Origin: Limnohabitans sp. T6-5 | GTDB lineage: Bacteria > Pseudomonadota > Gammaproteobacteria > Burkholderiales > Burkholderiaceae_C | Direction: 5' to 3' | Length of the DNA: 64,000 bases | Assembly: GCF_003063315.1 (NCBI RefSeq) | Contig: NZ_NERV01000003.1 | Coordinates: 744,001 to 808,000 of the forward strand | Part shown: piece after piece, positions 26,093 through 35,088 of the stretch | How the letters are laid out: each line of letters starts with the position of its first letter | How positions within the stretch are numbered: the first letter of the stretch is position 1 | Translations under genes and position numbers: made by a program | The notes under the pieces: model-generated | The model's input: only the letters and a program-made list of their open reading frames with translations | What the model was told of the DNA's origin: nothing | Databases searched by the model: none

Positions 26093-28246
26093 ATGACTTT
26101 GCAGCCCTCTGTTTTTGAGGCATTGAGTCAGTTGGCCCTGCGTTTGGGCCAGCGTGTTTCGGCGCGCGACCTGATGGCGCAAACGGCCGAGTTTGGCGAC
26201 GAAGAGCTGAGCTTGCTGGCTGCTGCGCAAACCCTGGAACGACAGGGGTTGCAGGTGCAGATGGCGGCCGTGGGACCTGCTGACTACGACAGTCGCCTGG
26301 GGCCGGTGGTGATCGGGCTCCATGGGGGGGGGGCGGCTGTGCTGCTGAGTCGCCAGGGCGCTCAATGCCAGGTCATTCGCCCACATCTGCTTGCTGGCGA
26401 GCCCCAGTGGGTGCCCGTGAATGAGTTGGCGGCCGAAAGCGCTGGCTGGAGTCTGCACGCGCGTCTTCGCCCAGCGTCGGCTTTTCCGTCTGAAAGCCCT
26501 GACGCACAGCCTCAGGCAGGCAGTTTGCCCTCAGCCCCGCATTGGTTCTGGAGTGTGTTTCTCACCCTCAAGAGCTATTACCTGGACAGCACCTTGGCGG
26601 CGGTGCTGATCAATTTGCTGGCGCTGGCCACATCGATGTTTTCGATGAATGTGTATGACCGCGTCATCCCCAACGCGGCGGTGCATTCCTTGTGGGTGCT
26701 GGCCTTGGGTGTGACCCTTGCAGGCGTGCTGGAGTTGGGGCTGCGCACCTTGCGCGGCTATCTGGTGGATGTGGCCGGTAAAAAGGCCGATCTGCTCTTG
26801 TCTTCACGCATTTTTCAGCAGGCCCTGAATTTGCGGGCGCAGGACCGTCCGGCCTCGAGTGGCCAGTTCGCAGGCCAGTTGCGCGAGTTTGAATCGGTGC
26901 GTGACTTTGTCAGCTCCACCACCTTGGTCACGCTGAGTGACGTGCCCTTTGTCATGGTGTTTTTGTGCGTCATCGCCTACTTTGGCGGCCCGCTGGTGTG
27001 GGTGCCGGTGGTGGGGGCTGCGCTGGTGTTTTTGGCGGGTTGGGCCTCGCAGTGGCCGATCCGTGAATCCATTGCCCGTTACCAGTATGAAAGTGCCCAA
27101 AAGCTCGGCTTCATGGTCGAGACTCTGGAGCGGTTGGAGCAAATCCGCGCCATGGGCGCCGAGCCCCGGTTGCAAAGCCACTGGGAACGCATCAGCGCCA
27201 CCACCGCCCGCAGCGCCATGACCAGCCGCTGGGTGTCGGCCATCACGCTGAACTTCACCCAGTTTGTGCAGCAAACCTGCAACACCACCCTGATCGTCTG
27301 GGGCGTGTACCTGATCCTGGAAGGTCGCCTGACCTCGGGCGGGCTGATCGGCTGCACCATCCTGGCCGGTCGCGCCCTGGGGCCGCTGGCCCAGGTGGCG
27401 GGTTTGCTCACCCGCTACCAACATGCTGCCGGGGCCTTCAAGACACTCGACCGCATCATGCGACTGCCCGGCCAATACGAGGCCGGGCGCAGCTACATGG
27501 GCCTGCAGCAATCGACTGGCCAGGTACAGCTGCGCCAGCTTCAGTTCAGTTACCCCCACACCGACCGCCAGGTGCTGCAGATTCAGGATTTGTCCATCGC
27601 CGCCGGTGAACATGTCGCCCTGATGGGGCCTGTGGGCAGCGGCAAATCAACGCTGCTGAAGTTGCTGGCCTGGCTGTATCCGCCTACGCAAGGGCAGGTC
27701 TTGCTCGATGGCCTGGACATGGCCCACATCTCGCCCGCAGACTTGCGCGCCCAGCTGGCCTGGGTCAGCCAGGATGCAGTTTTGTTCCGGGGCAGTTTGC
27801 GTGACAACCTGCTCATGGCCGCCCCGCATGTGCCTGATGCCCGTCTGCAGCATGTGTTGCAGCTCACGGGCATCCAGTCTTGGGTGGCTGGGCATCCGCA
27901 AGGGCTGGACATGCCTTTGGGTGAGGCCGGTGCCGCCTTGTCGGGCGGGCAGCGCCAGATGGTGGCTTTGGCCCGTGCTTTGCTGGCCAACTGTCCGGTG
28001 GTCTTGCTCGATGAGCCCACCAGCGCCTTCGATGCCGCCGGTGAGCAGCGTTTGCTGGAGCAACTTCAGACCGAGTTGACCGGTAAAACCGTGGTCATCG
28101 CCACACACCGCCCCGGCCCGCTCAGTCTGGTGACGCGCCTGGTCTTGCTCGATGGCGGTCACATCCTGGCCGATGGCCCCAAAGAGGCCGTGTTGCAAGC
28201 GGTGCAGGCTGGTCGTGTCAAACGCATTGCCGGGAGGTCTGCATGA
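26093..28246 (+). CDS. Type I secretion ABC transporter 1 (permease-ATPase fusion)
   Basis: 717 aa; GGAGG eight bases before the ATG. Residues 1-140 look like the C39-peptidase-like domain of HlyB/LapB-type exporters without a catalytic Cys. The membrane domain spans about 160-440. The ATPase has Walker A GPVGSGKST (about 512-520), signature LSGGQRQ (about 620) and Walker B VVLLDEPTSAFD (about 640). It exports unfolded RTX or adhesin substrates with HlyD and TolC partners. Its stop overlaps the HlyD start (ATGA). A G10 tract at codons 78-81 makes the gene a candidate for phase variation (see 26324). Confidence 0.95.
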   Translation: MTLQPSVFEALSQLALRLGQRVSARDLMAQTAEFGDEELSLLAAAQTLERQGLQVQMAAVGPADYDSRLGPVVIGLHGGGAAVLLSRQGAQCQVIRPHLLAGEPQWVPVNELAAESAGWSLHARLRPASAFPSESPDAQPQAGSLPSAPHWFWSVFLTLKSYYLDSTLAAVLINLLALATSMFSMNVYDRVIPNAAVHSLWVLALGVTLAGVLELGLRTLRGYLVDVAGKKADLLLSSRIFQQALNLRAQDRPASSGQFAGQLREFESVRDFVSSTTLVTLSDVPFVMVFLCVIAYFGGPLVWVPVVGAALVFLAGWASQWPIRESIARYQYESAQKLGFMVETLERLEQIRAMGAEPRLQSHWERISATTARSAMTSRWVSAITLNFTQFVQQTCNTTLIVWGVYLILEGRLTSGGLIGCTILAGRALGPLAQVAGLLTRYQHAAGAFKTLDRIMRLPGQYEAGRSYMGLQQSTGQVQLRQLQFSYPHTDRQVLQIQDLSIAAGEHVALMGPVGSGKSTLLKLLAWLYPPTQGQVLLDGLDMAHISPADLRAQLAWVSQDAVLFRGSLRDNLLMAAPHVPDARLQHVLQLTGIQSWVAGHPQGLDMPLGEAGAALSGGQRQMVALARALLANCPVVLLDEPTSAFDAAGEQRLLEQLQTELTGKTVVIATHRPGPLSLVTRLVLLDGGHILADGPKEAVLQAVQAGRVKRIAGRSA
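26324..26333 (+). repeat. G10 homopolymer within the ABC exporter 1 gene
   Basis: Ten consecutive G residues encode Gly-Gly-Gly-Ala after His77. Losing one G brings a TGA at 26346-26348 into frame; gaining one brings a TGA at 26422-26424 into frame. Either event would truncate the exporter before its membrane domain. It is the longest G run I noticed in the window. Confidence 0.85.
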
Positions 28247-29550
28247 GCGCGCCCCGTTCACAAGCGCCGGGCGCAGCGTCTGGCATGCCGACGCCCATGT
28301 CACCCCAAGAGCGCCAGGCACTGACGCAAAAAATCCTGCGTCTACGAGCCCAAAACCAGCTGCAGGCCGATCTCGATTTGCTGGATGACGTGTACGCTGC
28401 TTCCCTGCGCGAGCGTCAGCCGGTGCTGCGCATCGGGCTGTACGCCACCGCCGTGGTCTTGCTGGTGTTCATGCTCTGGGCGGGCTGGGCGCAGCTCGAA
28501 GAAGTCACCACCGGCATGGGCAAAGTCATTCCCACCAGCCGAGAACAAGTCATCCAGAGCCTGGAGTCGGGTGTGCTCGCCGAGTTGCTGGTGGCCGAAG
28601 GTGACACGGTCGAAGTCGACCAGCCCTTGCTGCGCATCGACGATGCGCGACAGGGCGCCACGGTGCGCGAAGGCCAATCCAAGATCGACGCCTTGCAGGC
28701 CGCTGCTGTGCGCCTTCGCGCCGAGGCCCAAGGCGGCACTCTGGCGTTTCCGGCCGAATTGCAGCGCCGCGCTCCAGAGCTGACGCGCAACGAACGCGAT
28801 ACCTTTGAGGCCCGTCGCCGCAGCCTGGACAGCAGCATTGCCGCGCAGCAGCAAGCCTTGAAGTTGGCCACCGAAGAGCTGCGCATCACCGAGCCGATGG
28901 CCGCCAGCGGCTATGTGTCCGATCTGGAGGTGTTGCGCATCAAGCGCACCATTTCCGAGACCAAAGGCCGTCTGAGCGAGCTGGCTGGCAAATTCAAGGC
29001 CGATGCGGCCACCGAGCTGGCGCGTGTCGAGGCCGACATGGGCTCGCAGCGACAAGGCCTGTCTGGCAAGGAAGACAACTTCCGCCGCACCGTCTTGCGT
29101 GCGCCCAAGCGCGGCGTGGTCAAAAACATCCGCATCAACACCCTGGGGGGCGTGATCCAGATGGGGCAGGACCTGCTGGAAATCGTGCCCATGGACGACA
29201 AGCTGCTGATCGAAACCCGCATCCGCCCCTCGGACATCGCCTTCCTGCACCCTGGCATGGAGGCGGTGGTCAAGATCACGGCCTACGATTCGAGCGTCTA
29301 CGGCTGGCTCAATGCACGATTGGTGCAAATCAGTCCCGACACCTTGCGCGACGAGGTGCGTCGCGAAGAAACCTATTACCGCGCCTTGGTTCGCACCGAC
29401 AGCGCGAGTTTGAAAACACCGGACGGCAAAAATCTGCCGATCATTCCGGGCATGTTGGCCCAAGTGGATATCAAGACCGGTCAAAAGTCGGTCCTGACCT
29501 ATCTGTTCAAGCCTGTCATGCGCGCCCGAGAAGCGCTCAGAGAACGGTGA
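28243..29550 (+). CDS. HlyD-family periplasmic adaptor 1
   Basis: 435 aa; GGGAGG upstream, ATGA overlap with ABC exporter 1. A cytoplasmic N-terminus of about 63 residues, one membrane segment (about 64-82), a split lipoyl domain (SLESGVLAELLVAEGD ... LRAPKRGVV), a helical hairpin of about 150 residues, and the C-terminal HlyD signature (INTLGGVIQMGQDLLEIVPM). It bridges the inner-membrane ABC transporter and the outer-membrane TolC channel. The tight coupling makes it the partner of ABC exporter 1. Confidence 0.95.
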   Translation: MSAPRSQAPGAASGMPTPMSPQERQALTQKILRLRAQNQLQADLDLLDDVYAASLRERQPVLRIGLYATAVVLLVFMLWAGWAQLEEVTTGMGKVIPTSREQVIQSLESGVLAELLVAEGDTVEVDQPLLRIDDARQGATVREGQSKIDALQAAAVRLRAEAQGGTLAFPAELQRRAPELTRNERDTFEARRRSLDSSIAAQQQALKLATEELRITEPMAASGYVSDLEVLRIKRTISETKGRLSELAGKFKADAATELARVEADMGSQRQGLSGKEDNFRRTVLRAPKRGVVKNIRINTLGGVIQMGQDLLEIVPMDDKLLIETRIRPSDIAFLHPGMEAVVKITAYDSSVYGWLNARLVQISPDTLRDEVRREETYYRALVRTDSASLKTPDGKNLPIIPGMLAQVDIKTGQKSVLTYLFKPVMRAREALRER

Positions 29551-29555
29551 ATGCC

Positions 29556-31337
29556 ATGAAACACATCCAGACCCACGCATACCTCATGACCCCGCAGCGC
29601 CAGCGGGGGCCGGTTTTCAAGCCAGCCATCTTGTGTGCGGCCTTGACCGCCTTGGCCTCACACAGTGCGGTGTGGGGGCAGGCCGCTGCGGCCACGTCAG
29701 ACGCCGACATTGAACGCCAGCGTCAGGCCACACAAAGCATGGTCGAGCAAGTCACGGCCGACCAGGACAAACCCACAGATCGTGCCAGCAGCCTGGGGCA
29801 GGCATTGCCTGCCGCTTTGCAGTCGAAATTCAAGCCCTGGAAAGAGGCCGTTCGCGCCAAAGCACCGGTGGACACCGCGGACAAGGCTCGCCTGGAGTTG
29901 CCCGTTTTGGCCAAACCCGAGCCCGCCGTGGTGCTGCGTCGCCCGGTCGACACCTCGCCCAAATCCAATCTGTCCACACCGGACTTTTCACGCCAGAGCC
30001 TGACGTTTGCGCAATTGACGGGCAAGTCCGAGATTGATTTGCCTGAACCGGAAGGTGGTTTGGGCACATCGGTGGTGACACGCAAAACCACCGAATTTCA
30101 GCAAGTGGCCTTTTCAATGCCCGATTTGCTGCAGGCCGGGCTGGAATTCAGCCCGGAGTTGAACGCAGTCCGGGCGCGCCAGGAAAGTTCTCGCCAGCGT
30201 GTTTCCAAAAGCCGTGCGGATTTGTTGCCTTCTTTTTCAGCGCGATACGCCACAGGCAAAGAGAACTCCACGACCACGACCCTGAACAACAGCGGTCACG
30301 ATTACAAAAACACCTCTTTGCGCGTGACCCAGCCGCTGGTGAATTACCCGGCCTGGGAAACCTGGCAGGCCAGCGGATTGGCCATGGATGCGGCCTTGCT
30401 GCGCAGCTCGGCCATGGAGCAGGACGTGTCCTTGAACCTGGTCAAAGCCGTGATCAACCTCACGACCAGCCGCATCACGCTGAATTTTTCAGATGAATTG
30501 CTCGATAACCTGTCTGGCATCCTGAGCTATCAGGACCAGCGCTCGCAATCGGGCGCCAGCAGCCAGGCCGAACTCGAACGCGCCCGATCACGCGTTCTTG
30601 CGGCGCGCCAGGCCCGGCTGGAGCAGCAGGCCAACTACAAAGGCGGCTTGCTCGAACTGGAGCGCCAATTGGGTTTTGCGCCGCAACTGCTGAACCTGCC
30701 CTTCTTGAGCCAGTTGCCTTCCTTGCCGCGCACGCAAGCTGAAATCCGCGATCTGGTCTTGAAGGAAAACGCCGAACTGACCGCGCTGCGTGCCGAAGTG
30801 GAAGCCCAAAAAGCCCAGGTGCGCGCCCAATACGGCCGTGCAGCGCCCACGGTGCTGGCCAGTCTGGAAGATGACCGCGCCACCAACAACGGTGGCGTGA
30901 TGGGCTCGCGCCAGGACACCCGCGCCCTGGTGGTGCTCAACTGGGCGGTCTCCTTGGGCGGCAAGGAATACTTTGCAGGCAAGGAAGCGTCTGCCGACTT
31001 GTCCGAGTTGCAAAGCAAGCTGGAGCAAAACGAGCAGCGTCTGGCGCAAGCGGTGGACACTGACTTCGCCTTGCTCCAAGCGGCCACTTTGCGCATCAGC
31101 TTGGGGCAGCAAGAGCAAGAGGCCGCCCGGCGTGTGACCGAGGCCGTGCGCGAACAACTCAAGGTGGGGCGCATTTCTTCGCTGCTGGAAGCCCTCGATG
31201 CCAGCCAGAGTCTGTATGACGCCCGACTGAAATTGACGCAAGCCCTGGGTCAGCAAATGCTGGCCCAGGCGCAACTGCTCAAAAGCATGGGACGGCTCAG
31301 TACCATGCGTGAGCAGGCCCGCATCCAGTTGAAGTGA
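29556..31337 (+). CDS. TolC-family outer-membrane protein 2 with long N-terminal extension
   Basis: 593 aa from the ATG at 29556; a GTG at 29547 would overlap the HlyD stop. The signal peptide ends near SAVWGQA. Between it and the first TolC repeat (FSMPDLLQAGLEFSPELNA, about residue 186) lies an extension of roughly 140 residues rich in Ala, Pro, Lys and Asp that ordinary TolC proteins lack. The TolC repeats then follow, including SGASSQAELERARSRVLAA. It is the second outer-membrane channel in the locus. The extension may reach into the periplasm or cap the channel, which is inference. Confidence 0.88.
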   Translation: MKHIQTHAYLMTPQRQRGPVFKPAILCAALTALASHSAVWGQAAAATSDADIERQRQATQSMVEQVTADQDKPTDRASSLGQALPAALQSKFKPWKEAVRAKAPVDTADKARLELPVLAKPEPAVVLRRPVDTSPKSNLSTPDFSRQSLTFAQLTGKSEIDLPEPEGGLGTSVVTRKTTEFQQVAFSMPDLLQAGLEFSPELNAVRARQESSRQRVSKSRADLLPSFSARYATGKENSTTTTLNNSGHDYKNTSLRVTQPLVNYPAWETWQASGLAMDAALLRSSAMEQDVSLNLVKAVINLTTSRITLNFSDELLDNLSGILSYQDQRSQSGASSQAELERARSRVLAARQARLEQQANYKGGLLELERQLGFAPQLLNLPFLSQLPSLPRTQAEIRDLVLKENAELTALRAEVEAQKAQVRAQYGRAAPTVLASLEDDRATNNGGVMGSRQDTRALVVLNWAVSLGGKEYFAGKEASADLSELQSKLEQNEQRLAQAVDTDFALLQAATLRISLGQQEQEAARRVTEAVREQLKVGRISSLLEALDASQSLYDARLKLTQALGQQMLAQAQLLKSMGRLSTMREQARIQLK

Positions 31338-31378
31338 TTATTTGATTTTTCTTTTCCAAACAATAAAAAGGCTCATCC

Positions 31379-32134
31379 ATGGCTGGTTCCTCCGACTCGA
31401 ACGACGCATCCGATATTTTTTGGCCCGGTTATGTGGACGCCATCTCCAACCTGGCGATCAATTTGCTGTTCGTGATCGCGGTGATGTGCATCGTGATCCT
31501 GAGCTTTGTGCTGGAAGAAACCACCAAAGGCACACCCCGCGAAGGCACAGTCCCGCAAGATGTGCAATACGTCAATGACAACCCCAATACCCATGCCGCG
31601 CAATTGCAGGAGTTGCAGCTTGAAAACGCCAAACTCAAGGAAACGCTGCAGGCTTTGCAAAAAAGCAGCGCAACGCCTACGAGCACCACTACGACCAAGA
31701 CCGAAACCCAGGCCAAAACAGAAAGCACCACCACGACCAACAATGTGCCCAACAACGCACCCAAGATGGAGGTGGTGCAGGCCCGTCAGGAGGTGGTGAA
31801 AGAGGCCAAAGGCGAGTCCAGCGTGAACACGGTGGGCGCAGGCCTGATCGTGAACTTTGACCCCAAAGTGGTCACGTTGTCGGCAGACGAGTCGAAAAAT
31901 GTGGTCTCGCGCCTGGAAGCATTTGGTCCCGTCAAAACCACGCGCTGGCAAATCACGGTCATCACACCCAAGGGCTTCAGCGAGTCTTCTCGTTTGGGGT
32001 ATTACCGTGCCGTGGCGGTGCGCAACGTGCTCATTCAGGCCGGTACACCCGGCGAGCTGATCAATATGCGGGTGATTGAAAGTGTCCAGTCGGGCGCTGA
32101 CAGTGCCCGAGTCACCGTCAATGCGGCGCCTTGA
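31379..32134 (+). CDS. MotB/OmpA-like (SiiA-like) single-span membrane protein
   Basis: 251 aa. A short cytoplasmic tail leads into FWPGYVDAISNL and one membrane segment (about 21-43). Asp20 occupies the position of the proton-binding Asp of MotB and ZorB just before or within the helix. A coiled-coil stretch (about 70-105, LQELQLENAKLKETLQALQK) and a Thr-rich linker follow. The C-terminal 100 residues resemble an OmpA-like peptidoglycan-binding domain (GLIVNFDPKVVTLSADES, LGYYRAVAVRNVLIQAG), but the usual TD of the binding motif is TP. It lies among type I secretion genes and probably pairs with the MotA-like protein at 33533. Analogy: SiiA of Salmonella SPI-4. Confidence 0.72.
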   Translation: MAGSSDSNDASDIFWPGYVDAISNLAINLLFVIAVMCIVILSFVLEETTKGTPREGTVPQDVQYVNDNPNTHAAQLQELQLENAKLKETLQALQKSSATPTSTTTTKTETQAKTESTTTTNNVPNNAPKMEVVQARQEVVKEAKGESSVNTVGAGLIVNFDPKVVTLSADESKNVVSRLEAFGPVKTTRWQITVITPKGFSESSRLGYYRAVAVRNVLIQAGTPGELINMRVIESVQSGADSARVTVNAAP

Positions 32135-32152
32135 ATGCAAAGAGTCTGACGC

Positions 32153-33469
32153 ATGAATCTTCGGCAACTTTGGCAACAAATGCACCAGCCTCCGAGTGAG
32201 GCTGTTTTGCGTTTGTCACTTTCCGAACGCCATGAACGGCGTTGGTTGATCCGTTTGACCGTCCTGTTTCTGGTGGCGCTGGCCTGGGCCGCTTGGGCAC
32301 CGGTGGATCGCGTGGTGCGCGCAGAAGGCCGCATCATCCCGTCCACCCGAGCCCAACTGGTGCAGCACCTGGAAGGCGGCATCGTGCGTGACATTCGCGT
32401 TCGTGAAGGTCAAAACGTCAAGGCGGGTGACATCTTGCTGAGCTTGTCGGGCACCCAGGCCAACACCGATGTGGAGCAAGGACGCAACCGCATCGTGACC
32501 CTCAAGTCCCAGCAAGCCCGTCTCAAGGCCGAAGCCACCGGTGCTGCGTTGCCAGAATTTCCAGCCGATGTGCCTGATGTGCAGAAAGAACTCGAGCGTG
32601 CAGCATTTCGTGAGCGTGCTGAAAAAATTCGTGCCGAACAGGGCGCCTTGCGCCAGCAAATCAACCAGCGCCAATCCGAATTGAGCGAAGCCCAAAACCG
32701 GCTCAAAAACATGGCCACCGAGCTGGATGTGGCGCGCAAGCAATTGGCCGTGATGGAGGGGCTTTACCGCAAAGGTGCGGCTTCGCAGCTGGAGTGGCTG
32801 GATGCACAGGGGCGCTTGCAGCGCCTGAGCACAGCGCAAGGCGATATCACCAGCTCCATCCCACGCCTTCAGGCAGCCATTGATGAGCAGTCTGCCCGTT
32901 TGAACGAGTCCACGGCGCGCTTTCGTGCCGAGGCCCGTGCGGAGCTGGCCCAGATCAGTGCAGAAATCCAGCGATTTGAGTTGAACGTGAGCAATGACAG
33001 CGATCGGCAAGCGCGCAACGATGTGCGTGCGCCGGTGACCGGTTTTGTGAACAAGCTCAACTTCAACACCTTGGGGGGCGTGATTCGCCCCGGTGAGGTG
33101 GTGCTTGAAATCACACCCAGTGAGGGGCCTTTGGCCGTGGAGGCCCGTGTGCGACCCGATGATCGGGCGCGCTTGCGGCCCGGTTTGCCAACGCGCGTGC
33201 TGATTGGTGCCTATGACTACGCCATTTATGGCGCTCTGGACGGTCAAGTGACAGAAGTCAGTGCCGACACCTTGGCCGACGAACATGGGCAACGCTATTA
33301 CCGGGTCTTGATCCAGACCGGTCAGGCCAGGGGAGCCTTGGCCGAGCAGGTCATCTTGCCGGGCATGACAGCCCGTGCCGACATTGTGGCGGGCCAGCGC
33401 AGCGTGCTCAGCTATGTGCTGTCACCCTTGATGCGCTTTGCCTCGCAGGCCATGCGCGAACCGTCCTGA
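32153..33469 (+). CDS. HlyD-family periplasmic adaptor 2
   Basis: 438 aa. A cytoplasmic tail, a membrane segment (about 31-49, WLIRLTVLFLVALAWAAWAP), a split lipoyl domain (QHLEGGIVRDIRVREGQ ... DVRAPVTGFV), a long coiled-coil hairpin, and the HlyD C-terminal signature (FNTLGGVIRPGEVVLEITP). Clearly paralogous to the adaptor at 28243 but diverged. It is placed between the MotB-like and MotA-like genes, so it may belong with that pair and with ABC exporter 2 (46820), forming the second export set. Confidence 0.94.
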   Translation: MNLRQLWQQMHQPPSEAVLRLSLSERHERRWLIRLTVLFLVALAWAAWAPVDRVVRAEGRIIPSTRAQLVQHLEGGIVRDIRVREGQNVKAGDILLSLSGTQANTDVEQGRNRIVTLKSQQARLKAEATGAALPEFPADVPDVQKELERAAFRERAEKIRAEQGALRQQINQRQSELSEAQNRLKNMATELDVARKQLAVMEGLYRKGAASQLEWLDAQGRLQRLSTAQGDITSSIPRLQAAIDEQSARLNESTARFRAEARAELAQISAEIQRFELNVSNDSDRQARNDVRAPVTGFVNKLNFNTLGGVIRPGEVVLEITPSEGPLAVEARVRPDDRARLRPGLPTRVLIGAYDYAIYGALDGQVTEVSADTLADEHGQRYYRVLIQTGQARGALAEQVILPGMTARADIVAGQRSVLSYVLSPLMRFASQAMREPS

Positions 33470-33532
33470 AAACGTCCGCCATTCACCCCGAAATTTTTCC
33501 CCCAGATATTCACTGAAGCAACCGAGGTCACC

Positions 33533-35029
33533 ATGAAACGACTCAAACCCTATTACTTTTTTGTTGGTCTGCCGATCCTGCTGGTCCTCTTGGGCTTTGT
33601 CTTCTTCTACAAGGAAGTGGCAGGCACCATGCGGGGCAATCCGCACCCCCAGATCAACTATTTGATTTTTATACTGATGGCTGTGGGCGCAGGCATGATG
33701 CTGCACGCTGTGCATCGCATGAACGGAGAGGGTGCATTCATCCAGAAGTTTTTCAGGCTGGCACGCGATGGTGCCACCCCTGAAACCCTGCGTGAGATGG
33801 TCCTGGGTGAACGCTACGACGTCAGCACCGTGCTGGAGTTTTTGGCCGAGACGCAAAATGCGCCCATCAGCGATGTGCAGCACGCGGCGCTGGAGTCCGA
33901 GGTGCACCGGTTTGAGTCCCGTCAGAACATGCGCCTGTATTTGCCCCAGTTCTTGTCCGGTGCCATGGTGGGCCTGGGCTTGCTGGGCACCTTCATTGGT
34001 TTGTTGGGCGCGCTGGAAGAGATCGGCAAACTGATTTCTGCCTTCACCATGGTGGAGTCGGGCAACGCCGCAGCCGCTGTGCGTACCCTGGTGGATCGCT
34101 TGAGCGCACCCATGAAGGCCATGGGTGTGGCCTTCAGTGCGTCCTTGTTCGGCGTGTTGGGCTCGCTCATCATGAGCGTGCTCATGGTGGGTGTGAAGCG
34201 TTGCTCCAGCGAACTGGTGGCGGCCATGCACTCGCGTTTGGTGTACCTCACCGACTTCACCACGCACGCGGCCCCGGAAAACAAGCAAGACCAGCTGACA
34301 GCCAGTTTGAATGTGGTGGCTGAGCAGTCGCCCATTTTGAAAGCGCTGACGGTGGCGCTGGAGCAGTCCGAGCGCCGGGTACGCGATCTGATCACCTCGC
34401 TGGGCACGCTGTCGGCCCGCATTGAGCGCAATGAAGTTCAGCTCTGGGCCGAATTGAGCGAGGGCTTCAAGGCCAACCAGCAAGGACAAAACGCCATGTT
34501 GGAAAACCTCCACCAAACGGTGCAGGCCGTGCGCGAAATCGCCCGCGAGGTCACGCCTGCCGCTTACCGCGAAAACGCTGTTGTGGCGGCCCTGGTGACC
34601 CAGCAAAACCGTTTGGAATCGGTCTTGCAGGTCATGGAATCGAGCTACGGACAGTTCAATAAATCCCTGACCCAGCAAAGCGAAGTGTTGCTGCGCCAGG
34701 AGCAATCGGGTCAGGAGCTGGTGCAGCTGCGTCAGGCCATGGCCGATCAGCAGCGCGGCATTCAGCAAGCGCTCAACGCCTTGGGCAGCAGTTTTGCCAG
34801 CCTGGACAGCGTGATCCGCGAACACCAGGAGCTCATGGTGCACCAGCGTGCCACAGACGATGTGCACAGCTCGCAACTGGCCTCGGCCTTGCGCGAAGAA
34901 GGCGAAATTCTCAACCGCCTGATTGGCCGCATCGAAGCTTTGCAGCATGAACAAGGTGCGCAGCAAGAGCGGCATCTGAGCTTGCTGGTGCAAGAGCTGC
35001 GTGCGCAGCCTCCTGCAGCCACCAGCTGA
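33533..35029 (+). CDS. MotA/TolQ/ExbB-like (SiiB/ZorA-like) protein with long coiled-coil tail
   Basis: 498 aa. Four membrane segments at about 8-26, 42-60, 140-161 and 199-221. The third contains GLLGTFIGLLGAL, the MotA/ZorA-type channel motif, and the fourth AMGVAFSASLFGVLGSLIMS. This is the layout of MotA/TolQ/ExbB ion-channel subunits. The last 270 residues are a predicted cytoplasmic coiled coil rich in Gln, Glu and Leu, as in the tails of ZorA. With the MotB-like protein (31379) it would form a proton- or sodium-driven unit in the inner membrane. Next to a giant adhesin and type I exporter, the nearest known case is SiiAB, which energises or controls SiiE. GAGGTC precedes the ATG. Confidence 0.75.
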   Translation: MKRLKPYYFFVGLPILLVLLGFVFFYKEVAGTMRGNPHPQINYLIFILMAVGAGMMLHAVHRMNGEGAFIQKFFRLARDGATPETLREMVLGERYDVSTVLEFLAETQNAPISDVQHAALESEVHRFESRQNMRLYLPQFLSGAMVGLGLLGTFIGLLGALEEIGKLISAFTMVESGNAAAAVRTLVDRLSAPMKAMGVAFSASLFGVLGSLIMSVLMVGVKRCSSELVAAMHSRLVYLTDFTTHAAPENKQDQLTASLNVVAEQSPILKALTVALEQSERRVRDLITSLGTLSARIERNEVQLWAELSEGFKANQQGQNAMLENLHQTVQAVREIAREVTPAAYRENAVVAALVTQQNRLESVLQVMESSYGQFNKSLTQQSEVLLRQEQSGQELVQLRQAMADQQRGIQQALNALGSSFASLDSVIREHQELMVHQRATDDVHSSQLASALREEGEILNRLIGRIEALQHEQGAQQERHLSLLVQELRAQPPAATS

Positions 35030-35088
35030 CTTGATGGTTGACCGGTTCGCGCGACTGCTTGAAATTTGATTCCCAGGGAAAAAAACAA

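Noticed and set aside
31379..35029. Zorya-type phage defence (ZorA/ZorB-like pair)
   Set aside because: The pair resembles ZorAB, but no ZorC, ZorD or ZorE gene is present, an HlyD gene lies between the two, and all neighbours are secretion genes.
35030..35088. Separate promoter for the RTX gene (TTGACC at 35038, GAAATT at 35061)
   Set aside because: The -10 matches consensus at only three of six positions, and the 59-base gap is compatible with read-through from the operon.
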